This document shows positions 1 to 12,059 of a stretch of 64,000 nt of DNA, in pieces. Position 1 is the first letter of the stretch, and every line of letters begins with the position of its first letter. The notes under the pieces were generated by a model. That model was not told the origin of the DNA and searched no databases. It saw only the letters and a list, made by a program, of their open reading frames with translations. A program made the position numbers and the translations under genes. This DNA is from Haberlea rhodopensis. Its lineage: Eukaryota > Streptophyta > Magnoliopsida > Lamiales > Gesneriaceae. The stretch spans positions 248,001-312,000 of the forward strand of contig CAJQUN010000491.1 in assembly GCA_907163345.1 (NCBI GenBank), given 5' to 3'.

Positions 1-2171
1 ATCAGGTCGAGCAGTGAAATAAAAAAAAAGGCCCTTTTCTTGTTTTCTCAAATGAAGAAATAGTAAAAAGTTCAGCTATCCATGGACACACCAATAAATC
101 TCATCAATATTAAAAAACCAACCCATAAAGTACCGTATAAAGTTAGGGATATAACAAATATGAAACTGATTAAAACTATGATATGATAATAAATAATAAA
201 GTATGATAAGTTATGTGATGTTCGGTATGATTTTAAAATGGTGGATTAATTTTATTATTTGTTGTAATGATTAAAATACGCTCGCTAATTAGTTGGAAAT
301 TCAAATTTTTGGATGGATTTCAAATTTGCAATAGTAAGAAAATGGGATTATTTTGTGACAAAAAACCAACCTTATACATAATCTCACATACCCTAAGACT
401 AGAGTTTGGGTGAGCTAGCTCTAGGAATCATCTAACTAATTAAAAAGGGCTAAACGAAATACCCCTTTCAGGTGGGTTGAGGTCAACTACCTTGGGTGGA
501 GAGGATTATGGAGAACTCAGGTCTTAAATCGTCGAGGTCCCAAATCGTGGGCTCATCCCTAGGGTCAGATGAGATTCATAAATCTCGAACTATGGGACAT
601 AAGCCTTGGCCAATTCGGCCTCAGTTCAGCTCAGATGAACAGGGGGGCGCCACCATGAGGGCTTAGCATGAGTGGGGCGGTCGGTAGAAAGGAGAGTAAT
701 AGGGTTAGAACGATAGAAAGACGTGATTACATTAATAAAAATGAAAGAAAGGGTTTAGAAAACTATAGATATGCTTAGATAGCTTAAAGGGAAGTTTGGA
801 AGCTTGAATGATGGAAGGATGAAGATGCAAATGGCTGAAATTGATGAATGCCGGATCTCCTCCCTCATTAAAACAATTGAGGGATTCAACTCCATTGTGA
901 GATCTATGTGAGAATCAAACGAATCCTTCACTTCCACGTACTGTATACATGTCCATATTATGCATGTCGACCTAATATGAGAATAGGGACGGGTGATATT
1001 CATGAGCGGAGCCTTTTATGGGGGATAAAACATAAATTTTTTAAAAAAAATCTATTAAAAAACACTAGGAAAAAAGGGAGTGCGGCTGCCTCCCCACCCC
1101 TCCCTCCGCCAGTGTTGATGTCCATGCGTAGTGGCTGACATCCTTGATATCCAGATCAGTCGCGCCCACTGGGAGTAGGATGGCTCAGCACAAAGCCCCT
1201 TTCGTATATATAGCAGAGAATGGTCTTTTAAGTGATCGAGTGAATTTCAATGTAAAAGTCGAGAAGCACAGGGTTTATACTGAATTTCTTACATGAAATA
1301 TTTGTATGCTATCGTCAATTACCTTTCACATGAAATGAAACTTTAACAAATGGAAAATGACTCTTTGGCCATTGATATGTTGTTATTATTGTCCTAAAAC
1401 GACTAATTTCAAAATATGTTATAGATTGTAAAAATGATTCACGAAGGAGAACAAGATTAAAGCAAAAAAGGGCATTTCAGGATTTCTAGACTATGCAAGA
1501 TTATTTTTAAAAATATATAGTAAAGAAGGTCGTTTTAAAAATTATAATTGAACTATAATAAATATTCCCAGGTTGCGCTTGATTAATGAATTTGTTTTTT
1601 ATTAAGAAATTTGATTTGTGAAAGAATCTGAGGAGTTAATTTCAAATGACAGTCATTTTAGGCATTTGAAATCCGCCACAATTATAATTGAAATTGTTTA
1701 ACTTGATATGAGTGGATTCGTAATTCACTTGAATTTTGTCCATCCAAAGAAGTCAAGAATACATCATTTCTGACGTTGCATTTGGAATGAGGAATTTCAT
1801 TTGAACGGAATGCATGATTTATTTTAGAGTGGATTATAAACTTTGATTTGAAATGACACTCGTCTTGGGTATATTTCTAAACCATCACAATTATCATTAC
1901 ATTTACATGAATTAATAAATGGATGTAATATAAATTCATCCAAACAACTAAATAGATTTTAAATAATTAATTTATTTAAAAAAATGAACTCATGTTTTTC
2001 TAAATATAATTAATTTAATTTAAAAAATACATTTACGCAAATCGCATGCATGAATAGCTAGTAATTAATAAAAATATAAGCAAAAATAATAATCTTGATA
2101 TCAAAACATATTGATTTAGTATTTTTGTTACATGTACAATTTTTGCTGAAATGTTGAAATGAATGTAACAT
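1..2171. other. Gene-free AT-rich flank
   Basis: I see no gene here. Open frames are short and unlike any protein I recognise. The stretch 1,560-1,970 is a run of diverged ATTTGAAAT and GATTTGAAAT motifs in both orientations, which resembles an old foldback MITE, but I could not define its ends. Confidence 0.5.
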
Positions 2172-2794
2172 TGTTAAAAATAGTGAAATGGAGGTACATG
2201 GTTTGGTTAACATGTAGCAAGGAGAGAGCTATGTTATGACTAGGAGGGATATGAGTTACATGTAGTTGAACAATAAACCTACGTGATTTGGTATGCATTT
2301 GAATTTATATGAGAGTTGCATATACATGTGAATTGGCATTTGAATTTGCTAGGAATGTCATGTGACTTTGCATTTCATATTAAGCCAAGTATATAAAGTT
2401 GAGTTCAGCTCTCAAGACACATAGTACACCTTAGCTCACCTAGTAATATCTACACTTTGCTCTACACACCTAGGAGTGGGTCTTAGAGGGAACTTGCGAA
2501 GAACAACAAGGAAGTTAATAACTTGGTAAGAAAAGTAGAACTACAATGGTTTGTGATCCTAGTTGATGTATATGTACTTACTTGATGAAAACTTGAAGCA
2601 TGTAAAGTTATTACTTTTATGAAGGGAATGAATACTTGATATCATGCAAAGAAAGGACTTGAAATATGTTAGAAACATGTATATATGATGCTAGAGATTG
2701 CATGGAACAAGTTAAAAATTGTAGGAAGTGAGGTGTAGAAGAAACACCATGAGGATAAGCTCAAAATCGCCATGTTCTGAAATCTTCAAACATC

Positions 2795-2981
2795 GGCGAT
2801 CTATCGCGAGCCCTATGGCGGTCGATCGGCGAAGACAGAGTAAAAATAAGGCGGTGAAATAACTTGGCGATCGATCGGTGAAAACATGGCGATCGATCGC
2901 GAGGAAACAGAACACTGGCGATCGATCGGGATAAAACAGAACATGTTGGCGATCGATAGGGACAAATGGCGATCGATCGCA
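2795..2981. repeat. Seven dispersed GGCGATCGATCG motifs
   Basis: Seven copies or near-copies of TGGCGATCGATCG begin near 2,795, 2,817, 2,865, 2,887, 2,916, 2,947 and 2,967, separated by A/G-rich spacers. The motif is self-complementary (GCGATCGATCGC) and CpG-rich in otherwise AT-rich DNA. The minus-strand open frames here are by-products of the repeat. Confidence 0.8.
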
Positions 2982-3261
2982 AGAGTGTATATTTTTCAAA
3001 AACGTTAGCTTTATGTAGAATTTGATTGTGAAGCCTAGTATAACATAATATATTGTTCATGTTGTTGTAGCATCATCACAAAGGGCGGGACAACGAGACG
3101 GTTAGACATTGACGCCTGATTTATATATCGTATGAGTTTCAGAACAGGTATGTGTTGACGTACGAGTATATGATATTATTGTGATGATGATGTGGAAATT
3201 ATAACATATGATTAGTGGTATCATATGCATGTACATTCATGAGATTCATATTGTTGAGATG

Positions 3262-3390
3262 GATGACACGATAGGTATGTCGCATATGCTTTGGCTGAGA
3301 TCATTGCCACGATAGGTATGCCAGTGTTGGGCATATGCTTTGGCTGGGATTGTTGCCACGATAGGTATGCTACATATGCTTTGGCATGAG
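3262..3390 (+). repeat. Three imperfect ~50-60 bp tandem repeats
   Basis: The block CACGATAGGTATG followed by CATATGCTTTGGC occurs three times in succession, with spacer length varying. It lies inside the candidate solo LTR and is noncoding. Confidence 0.7.
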
Positions 3391-3836
3391 ATGTATACTC
3401 CGGTTGAGTATATGCTCTAGCTGTTATAACATATGAGGACGGTGCTATGATATGTGCTGCTAATATGAAGATGTGAGGAGGTTCCACTGACATATTGAGC
3501 TGCGAGGCATATTATATCGGTCTCGTTATAACAGGATGATGGATGAGACATGTCATGCCATATTTGCATTTGATGATGCATGACAGAACAATCACGGTTG
3601 GTGTTTATAGTGCTTTATCGTTTTATGTTTCTTATTGATATAGCACTGAAATGGTTGTTTATCTATACTCATGTTGTGTGATTGTTTCTGTAGGGACTCA
3701 TAGACGTGAGAGGACATGATTGTGAGTCTTATTCCGCTGCGAGCTGAACCACTGCTTAGGACTTGTATTGGTCTAGGTTGTTTAGCTGTACATGTGATGT
3801 ATATTATGACATGTTTTTGTCAACCTGTAACAACAT

Positions 3837-4283
3837 ATATAAGTAAACTCTTAATCAATGTATGCCTTACTTAATCCTACTCACATATGTATAATGGACT
3901 GATACATAACAGATTAAGTAACGAGGACCCCACACATACTCTATCCGAAAACATAGAATTTAAGATTACATCAATACCCAAATTATAGGTTTGTATCATT
4001 TAATTGTAAACACAACTAGACGTACATACTTTCAATTCTTATCTTGTAAAACCAATTTAAGTGTAAGAATTCAACCATCTGTTTTGGGGCGGGGTTTTAT
4101 CATGCCCTTAGGGGCAGTTGATTGAGAATATTGCATTTGGAATGTTTCTAATTAAGGATGAATATACCCCCAGGACACTATCTCTGGAGGTAGCATAAAA
4201 AATTCTCATTTTGGAGAAAACTTGCCAAGGATATGACGCCTTATTAAAATTATAATTAGATATACAAGTAGTTTGAAATTTTT
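3837..4283. other. Intergenic, no feature seen
   Basis: No gene, repeat or RNA signal that I can support lies between the candidate solo LTR and the TRIM. Confidence 0.4.
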
Positions 4284-4640
4284 TGTTGGGGGTACAACAA
4301 TTGTCCTTGCTGTATAATCAATCGAAACGTGGTGCTTGTGCTGTTGTATGGTTTAAAAGTTTTGAGTTGCACCGTGTACATCAGCTATAACTTTTGGTAA
4401 AACGACAAACACTTGATCCTACAATTGGTATCAGAGCCAATGTCATGTGTTTGATACACATGAGTTGCAACTTGCAAGTAGTGCAATTATTCGGAGTTGT
4501 ATTGTTTGGGAAAACAATAGTTATTGTTGTGTAATCGATCGAAACATGATGTTTGTGCTGATGTACGATTTAAAATATTTGAGTTGCAATTCTACCATCA
4601 GCTATAACTTTTACTAAAGCGGCACGCGCTTGATTCTACA
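4284..4640 (+). mobile_element. TRIM (miniature LTR retrotransposon)
   Basis: Two direct repeats of 140 bp (4,284-4,423, TGTTGGGGG to CCTACA) and 138 bp (4,503-4,640, TGTTTGGGA to TTCTACA) share most of their sequence, including AATCGATCGAAAC-like and TCAGCTATAACTTTT blocks. They flank only 79 bp. A perfect initiator-Met tRNA primer-binding site follows the first repeat. This is the architecture of a terminal-repeat retrotransposon in miniature: no proteins, moved in trans. The repeats are clearly diverged, so the copy is old. AATTT lies just right of it and 2 bp off on the left, a possible target duplication. Confidence 0.75.
4426..4438 (+). promoter_or_regulatory. TRIM primer-binding site
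   Basis: TGGTATCAGAGCC, complementary to the 3' end of initiator tRNA-Met, lies 2 bp after the first short LTR. It is where minus-strand DNA synthesis would be primed. Confidence 0.8.
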
Positions 4641-5833
4641 AATTTACACCCCTTTACATGAACAACTTTAAGAAATCTAAATGCAATTTTATGTTAACCA
4701 TGAATGTTGTAATTATTCTAATCTTGTATAAAATGATTTAATAAATATCACAAATTAAATTTTCCTTTAATATCCTACATTATGAATAGTATAGCACTAT
4801 ATATCGTAGGGGTTGGACATTAGTGGATGCGACCTGTGACCGGATTGATCTTTCAAGAAATTGTTAAATTGATTTTTTTCACTAAAACAAAAACCATCTG
4901 ATCATGTTAACAGAAAATCATCTCAAAATAACTATTTAGTCGAAGCAATCAAACTAACCAACCGACGAATTTTGTGTACCTAAAAGGGATTTTCTCAATA
5001 GTTTGATTTATTTGTTTTTGGAGAAAATTAAACAAAATTCGAACTACAATAACTAACAATCGTTATTCTAAATAAATCATAAGACTGTTTGATACATATG
5101 ATAAGATGAGCGAGACATGCATAACTAATCTATAAATATCTAGTTTTATCACATCTTGATCAACCCGTTAGCACCTCATGCGTCCCCATTATTTGATACA
5201 AACGAAAATCATCTCTAATTTTGTTGTCATTTGTGTGAAGTATCCCTCGGTGTTTTGTTTAGAGAAATTTTTTTAAAGAAAAAAAAAAAAACCTCGGTAT
5301 CCAGGTTCGGTAATGCCTAAGCAGTGTAATTCATGTGTGCTTGAATTTTGAAAACCCAAGTTGCAATTATATGTTTGACTTTTACTATTCATTTTAAACC
5401 ATATTTATGACATTGCATTTTCAATAAATGGTTAATGAGGTCTGTTAATACATTTATACACAGTTGATCCACGGAAGTGTAAAGAATGAGCCTCGTAGCC
5501 CTATTATCAAAAGCATCCATTATAATATATGTAATATCAGAATCTGAAATTAGGATCCGGGCATGGTCCTAAAAAATGGCAATGAGTATATACGGCCCGG
5601 GCCCTTCTTTTACACTTACGTAGATCAACTATGTATAAGAGTATTTTTTTACTAGTTGTAATGGGGTAACTGATAATGATGGATGCATTATCTGTTGTGG
5701 CAAATGTGGCACTAGCTCCATTGAACATCTTTGTTATTTGCAACATAACTAGTTTTGAATAATTTATACAAACGTAATTTTCAGGAAACCAAATTGGGCA
5801 CCCCGAAAACTAGATAACGTCTTGCATGTTGTT
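4641..5833. other. Intergenic, no gene recognised
   Basis: AT-rich sequence without a recognisable gene. The right part may be the former 3' flank of the IQD gene, now separated from it by element A, because A's target-site duplication joins 5,833 to 13,826 in the ancestral sequence. Confidence 0.4.
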
Positions 5834-5838
5834 GTCTG

Positions 5839-6221
5839 TGTTAGCATAAAATACCCAGCAAGCCAAACGTTGGCCCGATGGGCTTTATGAGCCCTAGCCC
5901 AATAAGCTGTCTCATAAACACTATAAATATAAGGTTCACTCTAGGGTTAAATAACATTCCATTCAATACACATTCTCATAGAAAAGCCGTCATCACACTA
6001 GCACTGGTGACGGGCTTGTAGATCTGGTCAGGTTGATTGGACTCGAGGATCACCGCCATCAGATTGATTTCGCTGTTATCAGTAATCCCTTTTCGTGCAT
6101 TTATTCGATTTATGCATGTTAATATATGAATCATACGCGATCGACCGTCCCCGGGTCAAATCTGTTTATTGTATTATTTCCGCTGCGTTTGGATCTGGCG
6201 CCGGGGTACAGAAACCCAACA
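5839..6221 (+). repeat. Left LTR of element A
   Basis: 383 bp. Contains a TATA-like ACTATAAATATAAGG near 5,921 that would start the element transcript. Differs from the right LTR at two A/G positions. Confidence 0.93.
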
Positions 6222-6222
6222 G

Positions 6223-6238
6223 TGGTATCAGAGCCAGG
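6223..6238 (+). promoter_or_regulatory. Element A primer-binding site
   Basis: TGGTATCAGAGCCAGG, matching the initiator tRNA-Met 3' end, begins 1 bp after the left LTR. Confidence 0.9.
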
Positions 6239-6379
6239 TTGCGCTTTGATTCATGTATCAATAATTATTTTTATTAGATCCTTTCCAATCAATACTAATC
6301 GTGTACGAATTTTCAAAAAAAAAAAATTATGGATTCCGGAAAACATAGAAAATTGGATTAATAATGAGTGTGCCGGAAA

Positions 6380-6760
6380 TTGTTTCCGACCTCGGATTAT
6401 CACCTCCATGGAGGGCCGGTAGCCGGAGCATGTCTCGCGCGGTGGCGCACGGGGAGGAGAAGTGTTCTCCGCCAACGTCCGCTGCCTACGCAGATCTGCG
6501 CGATTGTTTACTGAAATTCCTTCCCGAATAGTAATCGCGACCGGCAGTTGGAATTCCTTTGCTCCTGTTGCAGACGAAAGCTTCTCGTCGTGCGAAGGGC
6601 TGGAAGAATCGCTGGATTTGCGGCGGAAAAGTTCCGCAACAACTCGCCCGAGGCCGTGCGACTGGGTGCGTCTGGATCGGTGTTAATCGGGGTCTACTCG
6701 CACCGAAGATCTGAGGAACGGCGGCGCGAGGCTCCTCAGCAAACCCTAATTTCAATTTGA
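6380..6760 (+). other. GC-rich patch in element A leader
   Basis: About 380 bp of clearly higher GC than the rest of the element, with open frames of 60-90 codons in several frames. None matches a family I know. Element D has a GC-rich patch at the same relative place in its leader, so this may be a structural leader segment rather than a captured gene. It ends at an A/T homopolymer tract near 6,790-6,820. Confidence 0.5.
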
Positions 6761-7018
6761 GAAAGATGATGAACAGTTTTTCGGAAAATTAAAAAAAAAA
6801 AAAAAAAATTTTTTTTTTTAAAATCCGAAAATTAAGGATAATTTTTGGGGTTGAAATTGCATTTTTAATTTTGGATCCAAATTGTTTGGAGTCCATAAAT
6901 TATTTGGGTCATTTTAGATGTTTTATCCGGATATCATTTTTGAAATAATAAATCATAATACTTAATTTATTAAAAATGTGATTTTTAATTTATTAAATGT
7001 AAAATGGAGATTTTATAA

Positions 7019-7310
7019 TTAGTTGAAAATTTAATTAATTGAAAATTGAATGAAAATGTTTCATTTAATTTGTTAATTTTATTTTTGGCTAATATTACGA
7101 TTTGGGGTAAAATAGTGATTTTACCAAGTAATTGAAAATTTAATCAACTGAAAATTAAATGAAAGCGTTTCATTTAATTGTTAATTTATTTGATTATCAT
7201 TATGATTAAAAGGTAAAATAGTGATTTTACCAATTAATTGAAAATTAATTAATTAGAAATTAAATAAAATGGTTTTATTTAATTTGTTAATTTCATTTTC
7301 AATTAATGAT
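7019..7310 (+). repeat. Three imperfect leader repeats in element A
   Basis: Three copies of a block of about 90-120 bp built from TTGAAAATTTAATTAATTG, a TTTCATTTAATT segment and, in two of them, GGTAAAATAGTGATTTTACC (itself palindromic). Noncoding, between the primer-binding site and gag. Confidence 0.6.
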
Positions 7311-8619
7311 GCGATTAGTGGGAAACGATAGAATAAATTAATTATTGTACTCTAATTACATGTGATGTAATTAGTATAATTACATATGATGTAATTGTTT
7401 AGTTTAATGTTTAATTACATATGTTGTGATTGCATGATGGATGATTACGGGCCTTGACCAATGTGTTTAGGTGAATGTTTAGGTTTTTATTGTTTCATTA
7501 TTATTGTGTTTTTTGGTTATCGGGCCTGCGAGCCTACTCTCTCTATTTTCTGATGTATCCCACCCCAGATTTGTATCCCTATTCTCTTGTTTGCACGATT
7601 TAAATGTAAAATCCTTAGAATTAGTGGGAGATCGAGATTGAAGATGGAGCATCAAGAATCAAGACATGTATAATGGAAGCAAAAATGTAATAGGATTGCA
7701 TTACATACCTGCATCACCTTAGACAAACTTGTGATCCACGTATGGCTCACGTGGATCAATTAGGAAAAGGCCGTAATCGTCCATATTTATTTTTATTATG
7801 CATATGATGTATGATAAATGTTTGTTTGTATGTTTTATTAGTACATATGACTGCATGAATAAAACATAGTTGCATGAATCCGGCAAACAAACAAACGAGT
7901 ACTTGATGAGATTTGAAAATTATTAAATCCCTCTTTTGAATATGATTCAAAACTTTTAATATCAAACTGCTAAGGGAGCTCAAAAGGGTTTGTTGCTTCC
8001 TGTCTTCCATCAACAGTTAAGCCATGAGACGCTACTTGTGTCATATTGCCTTACTCACCCACGTGGGGGGCATCTGGCATGGGAAAGCTGTGCGTTTAAC
8101 TGCCACTTAATTAAGGGTGTGGTTATGTTAACCTTCTAGATTACTCACCCACGTGGGGTCTTTTGGGCGTGACATTTCCATCCGTGGGATGGGTTAGTTT
8201 GACGTGAGAAGGCATAATTGTCCTGCCCACGTAGGGTTATGCCAATCGCGAGACAAATATCTTGGGGGTTGCATATGATGCAATTGTGATCTACCTTTAG
8301 TATCATGAAGCCGGTGGGCCCACGTCCGGGGTTTTAATGAGCTAGTTGGACTCCAAGCCCACTAAGAAAATATGATTTTCCGTTCATTTGTCATGAGGGT
8401 GATGAATTCGAAAAATTTAGTGGGAGCATTCAATAACTAAAGTCCATAGTTTTTGAATTAATTAATAATCAAACGGTTTGCTTATATTTTTCTGTTTATT
8501 CTCAGTATTGTGATTGCCGTGAATCCGATTGCATCAATTCTCGATACAAACAAAGTAACCGCACCAAATTATTCTGATTGACTATTAATTTTAGTGCTTG
8601 CTTCTAAAAAGATTGCTAT

Positions 8620-9195
8620 ATACCCTTGGTGGGAGCCTCCTGTTGAAGTGTCTCCCGGTTCGTCTCATGAAGAGATTGCCACACTTGAGAAGTGATGGGA
8701 CGATAATCTCTAGACTAGGTGCTATATGATAGCATCAATATCACCAATGAGTTTCAACACAGATATGAGAAATTCGTTCACATTGCTGATATTTTCCAAC
8801 ACCTACAAATGTTGTTTGGTGAACGAACGCGATTACTGAGACTCGCGATTTCAAAAGAGCTATTTTCATTTCACATGCGAGATGGGGCTTCGGTCTATGA
8901 GCATGGTGTAAGAAAAATATCTCTTGTTGAGAAATTGGAAAATCTGAATGTGACAAATCCTCATTAACTGGCTATAGATTTGATCTTATAGTCAAAATGT
9001 TGGAAACTCATGGGTCCTTGATTCAAAAGGAGAAATGTGTTCTTCTTGTTCTTCTACCAATGGTAGGAAGAGTTCAAGGATAAAGAAGAGGAAGGGAAAT
9101 TGTTCCCAACCTCAAAAGACGAAAAAGGGTATAGTAGCAACTAAGAAAGGAGAGACATCTATGTTTTCACTGCTGGTCACTGGCGCAAAATTGTA
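8620..9195 (+). pseudogene. Element A gag remnant
   Basis: A stretch reading SVYEHGVRKISLVEKLENL matches the copia gag (UBN2-type) region before the zinc knuckle. A degraded knuckle reading CFHC...NCKEYL follows at 9,162-9,206 in a shifted frame. The histidine of the CX2CX4HX4C knuckle is missing. Stops and frame changes make it non-coding. Its 3' half is the left arm of the inverted repeat. Confidence 0.7.
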
Positions 9196-9515
9196 AGGAA
9201 TACCTATACTACAATTTTGCGCCAGTGACCAGCAGTGAAAACATAGATGTCTCTCCTTTCTTAGTTGCTACTATACCCTTTTTCGTCTTTTGAGGTTGGG
9301 AACAATTTCCCTTCCTCTTCTTTATCCTTGAACTCTTCCTACCATTGGTAGAAGAACAAGAAGAACACATTTCTCCTTTTGAATCAAGGACCCATGAGTT
9401 TCCAACATTTTGACTATAAGATCAAATCTATAGCCAGTTAATGAGGATTTGTCACATTCAGATTTTCCAATTTCTCAACAAGAGATATTTTTCTTACACC
9501 ATGCTCATAGACCGA
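8890..9515. repeat. Perfect 306-bp inverted repeat inside gag
   Basis: Arm 1 is 8,890-9,195 and arm 2 is 9,210-9,515, reverse complements with a 14-bp spacer (9,196-9,209). The pairing keeps one constant coordinate sum (18,405) from the tips to the spacer, so there is no indel, and I saw no mismatch in the parts I compared. Arm 1 is in the normal gag orientation, arm 2 is an inverted copy. A transcript from the left LTR would fold into a dsRNA stem of about 306 bp. Confidence 0.93.
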
Positions 9516-10089
9516 TACTAGAAGCGTTCTAGAAATGGTATGTTATATATTAAAATTAAATGTTTCTATTGGTTCTACTTTCTTGGTATATGATGCCAGT
9601 TGTGCTCGCATTTTTGCAAAGAGTTGCATGTGATGTGAAGAAGTAGAGAGCCATAGGAAGGTGAAACCTACCTGAGGCTAAGCATTGTAGCAAGAGTTGT
9701 TGCAAAGGCTGTATGAAACATTTATTTAATAGAAAATCTTGAACCGGTTAGGAACTGGTTTGATCAATTATTTATTTGCTCTAGATTTAATCATGAACAT
9801 TGTTCCTATTTTGATAGAGAATGATATTCTTTTAAATATGCGAATATGATTTGCAGTATTTTTTAAGAATGCACGTTTTATTGAATCTGGTGAGCTTATG
9901 AATGATTAGTATGATTATATTCAAAGAATATAAAAGAATGATAACTTAAATCCAACATATATTTAGCATGTGTTGAATGTTCATTGAATTTGATTCAAAT
10001 GGACGTAAGTGGAGCACTAAATGTTAGTGTAAGATGATGTTGAGTTATCTTAAAGAGAATGTGATTCTCTCTGAGTAACTCTCTAAAGT

Positions 10090-10330
10090 TACATATTTGT
10101 TGAATATAATTCATACCAATGCAGTGACCAAAACTCCATATACGATATGGACTGAAAAATAATCCAAATTTTAATTTTGAGGTTGTTCTGCTTATGTGAA
10201 GCAGCCAGTGGGAGATAAGTTGGATAGTCGATCTATCTTATGTTATTTTGTGGAAATTTATATTATAATTTGCAGGCAAAGAGTTTGTTTCGCAAGTGCA
10301 ATCTTTCTAGAGAAAATGTTTCTATTAGAA
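10090..10330 (+). pseudogene. Element A integrase C-terminal remnant
   Basis: Translations with stops read KTPYTIWTEK and AYVKQPVGDKLDSRS, the copia integrase tail where the polyprotein normally has KTPYEIW and a CFVGYP-like block. The catalytic part upstream is not recognisable. Confidence 0.6.
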
Positions 10331-10539
10331 AGGATGACAAAATAATATAACTTGAAAGGGTTCAAGAACCACAAACCACTAGAAAAGTGAAAACAGTGAA
10401 ATTAATTTAGTCAATCACAACCTTTGATTTACACATACCAAGGAGATTTGAAAATGTTTCAAGAGCTCCTGATAGAATGAATCCACTCCTTGAAAGTAGT
10501 CAAGAAATAGACCATGGATATGATCCTTGGACTTTCAAG

Positions 10540-11180
10540 GAGGCGATGTCAGATATTGATTCGTGACATTGGCAAGATGCCATGAAATCTTAAATGGACT
10601 CCATGTACTCCAATAAGGTATGGGCCTTAGTAGATCATCTTTGGGAATTGTTCTCATTGGCTGCATGGATTTACAAGTGAAAGCTTGGAGTGGGTGGGAA
10701 GGTAGTGACCTTCAAAGCTTGACTGGTGAGAAACGGTTATTCTCATAGGCAAAGAGTTGTTTATGAGAAAATTTTCATTGGTTATGATGCTATAGTCTAT
10801 TTAGATTTTATTAGTTATATCTTTATATTATGAATATGAGATATGAGTAATGGATGTGAACAATACATTTCTCAGTAGTGGCATTGAGGTAGAAATGTAG
10901 CAGCCAAATGTGTTTACAACTTCTTGGAGTGAGAAAAATGTTTTCAAACTCCAGAGGTCCATTTATGGGCCTAAGAAGGCATCTCGAAGTTTGAGCTTCC
11001 GTTTTGATAACATCATCAAAGTGTTTGGTTTTGTTAAAAATCCGGAAGTGACATGTGTATGCAAAAGGGTTAGTGGGAGCATGGTTACATTTGTGATGCT
11101 TTAAGTCGATTATATCATGCTCATTGTGAATGGTATTGGATTAATCAATTAAAGCATGATTATCTACTAATTTCTCCATG
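10540..11180 (+). pseudogene. Element A reverse transcriptase remnant
   Basis: The frame at 10,910-11,104 reads KLQRSIYGPKKASRSLSFRF, then FGFVKN and CKRVSGS, the palm region of copia reverse transcriptase. The YVDD block follows in degenerate form near 11,105-11,130. Many stops; non-functional. Confidence 0.8.
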
Positions 11181-11189
11181 TAAGATTGG

Positions 11190-12050
11190 GAGAAGCGTCA
11201 TACGTGCTTAGCATAAGGATCTATAGGGATAGATCTAAAGGATGCTTGAGATCTCTCAATCTACGTACATAAACACTGTGCTAAAAGGGTTTAGCATAGA
11301 ATAGTCGAAAATGAGTTACTTCATAATATGTCATAGTATTCATCTCTCGAGTCAATGGGTCTTAAGATTGATGAGGAGAGTGAAAAGATGACATTGGTAC
11401 CTTATATTTCTACTTTTAATAGCATATTGTATGCTATGGTATGTACTTGGCCTGATCTATGTTCTTAGAGTAATGGGCAGACATCAAACAGATCCCGGTG
11501 AAGGTCACTGGAAAACTGTGAAAATAATCCTCAAGTTCTTATGAAGAACTTATGATATGTTCATGGTTTTTGGATCTGTAAGTGGAGAAATAAAAGTCGA
11601 AGGCTAAGCTGATGCTAGTTTTTAATTTGGATGTAGATGATACCATATCGATGTTCGGATTTGTATTTAAGCTCAGTGATTGTGATGTCTCTTGGAAACG
11701 TTCCAAACAAGACACCACATTGGATTCCACCACTGAAGTTGAATACATTGCGGCATAAGATGCAGCAAAGAGGCAGTTTGGATAAGAAATTTCATCCAAG
11801 AGTTGGGTGTAATTTCTAGTGCAGTTGACACAGTCTCTGTGTACTGTGACAACATTTGAGCTATTATGAATAGCCAAGATCTCATCAGGATCCAAACATA
11901 TATTGAGAAAAATACTATCTAATGAGAGAGATGGTAGACGCGACATTTTTATCGAGAGAATCGCTTCAACAGAAAAATATAGTGAATCCACTGACAAAGC
12001 ATTTACAATGATTGGTGTCTGTTAGACATCTTGGGAAGATGGTCTTAAGA
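11190..12050 (+). pseudogene. Element A RNase H remnant
   Basis: Fragments such as RIYRDRSKGCLRSLNL, VYCDN and a TKHL-like end match the copia RNase H region and its counterpart in element D. Interrupted by many stops and frame changes. Confidence 0.7.
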
Positions 12051-12059
12051 CACATGAGT

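Larger units (their letters stand above)
2172..3832 (+). mobile_element. Candidate solo LTR (gypsy-like)
   Basis: The segment starts TGTTA and ends GTAACA, as LTRs do, and has the 4-bp direct repeat ACAT on both sides (2,168-2,171 and 3,833-3,836). A TATA-like AAGTATATAAAG near 2,390 is followed by transcript-leader-like sequence. Internal short repeats and the lack of coding sequence fit a gypsy LTR. No second copy is in the window, so ends and orientation are inferred. A 5-bp duplication would be expected and only 4 bp match. Confidence 0.4.

Noticed and set aside
2712..3060. Overlapping minus-strand ORFs of 95 and 99 codons
   Set aside because: They are produced by the GCGATCGATCG repeats, which stay open in several frames; no family features.
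6462..6760. Overlapping GC-rich ORFs as a captured gene
   Set aside because: Open in three frames because of composition; no recognisable domain, and element D has a comparable GC-rich leader.
10470..11110. Functional reverse transcriptase in element A
   Set aside because: Only scattered motif pieces survive between many stops.
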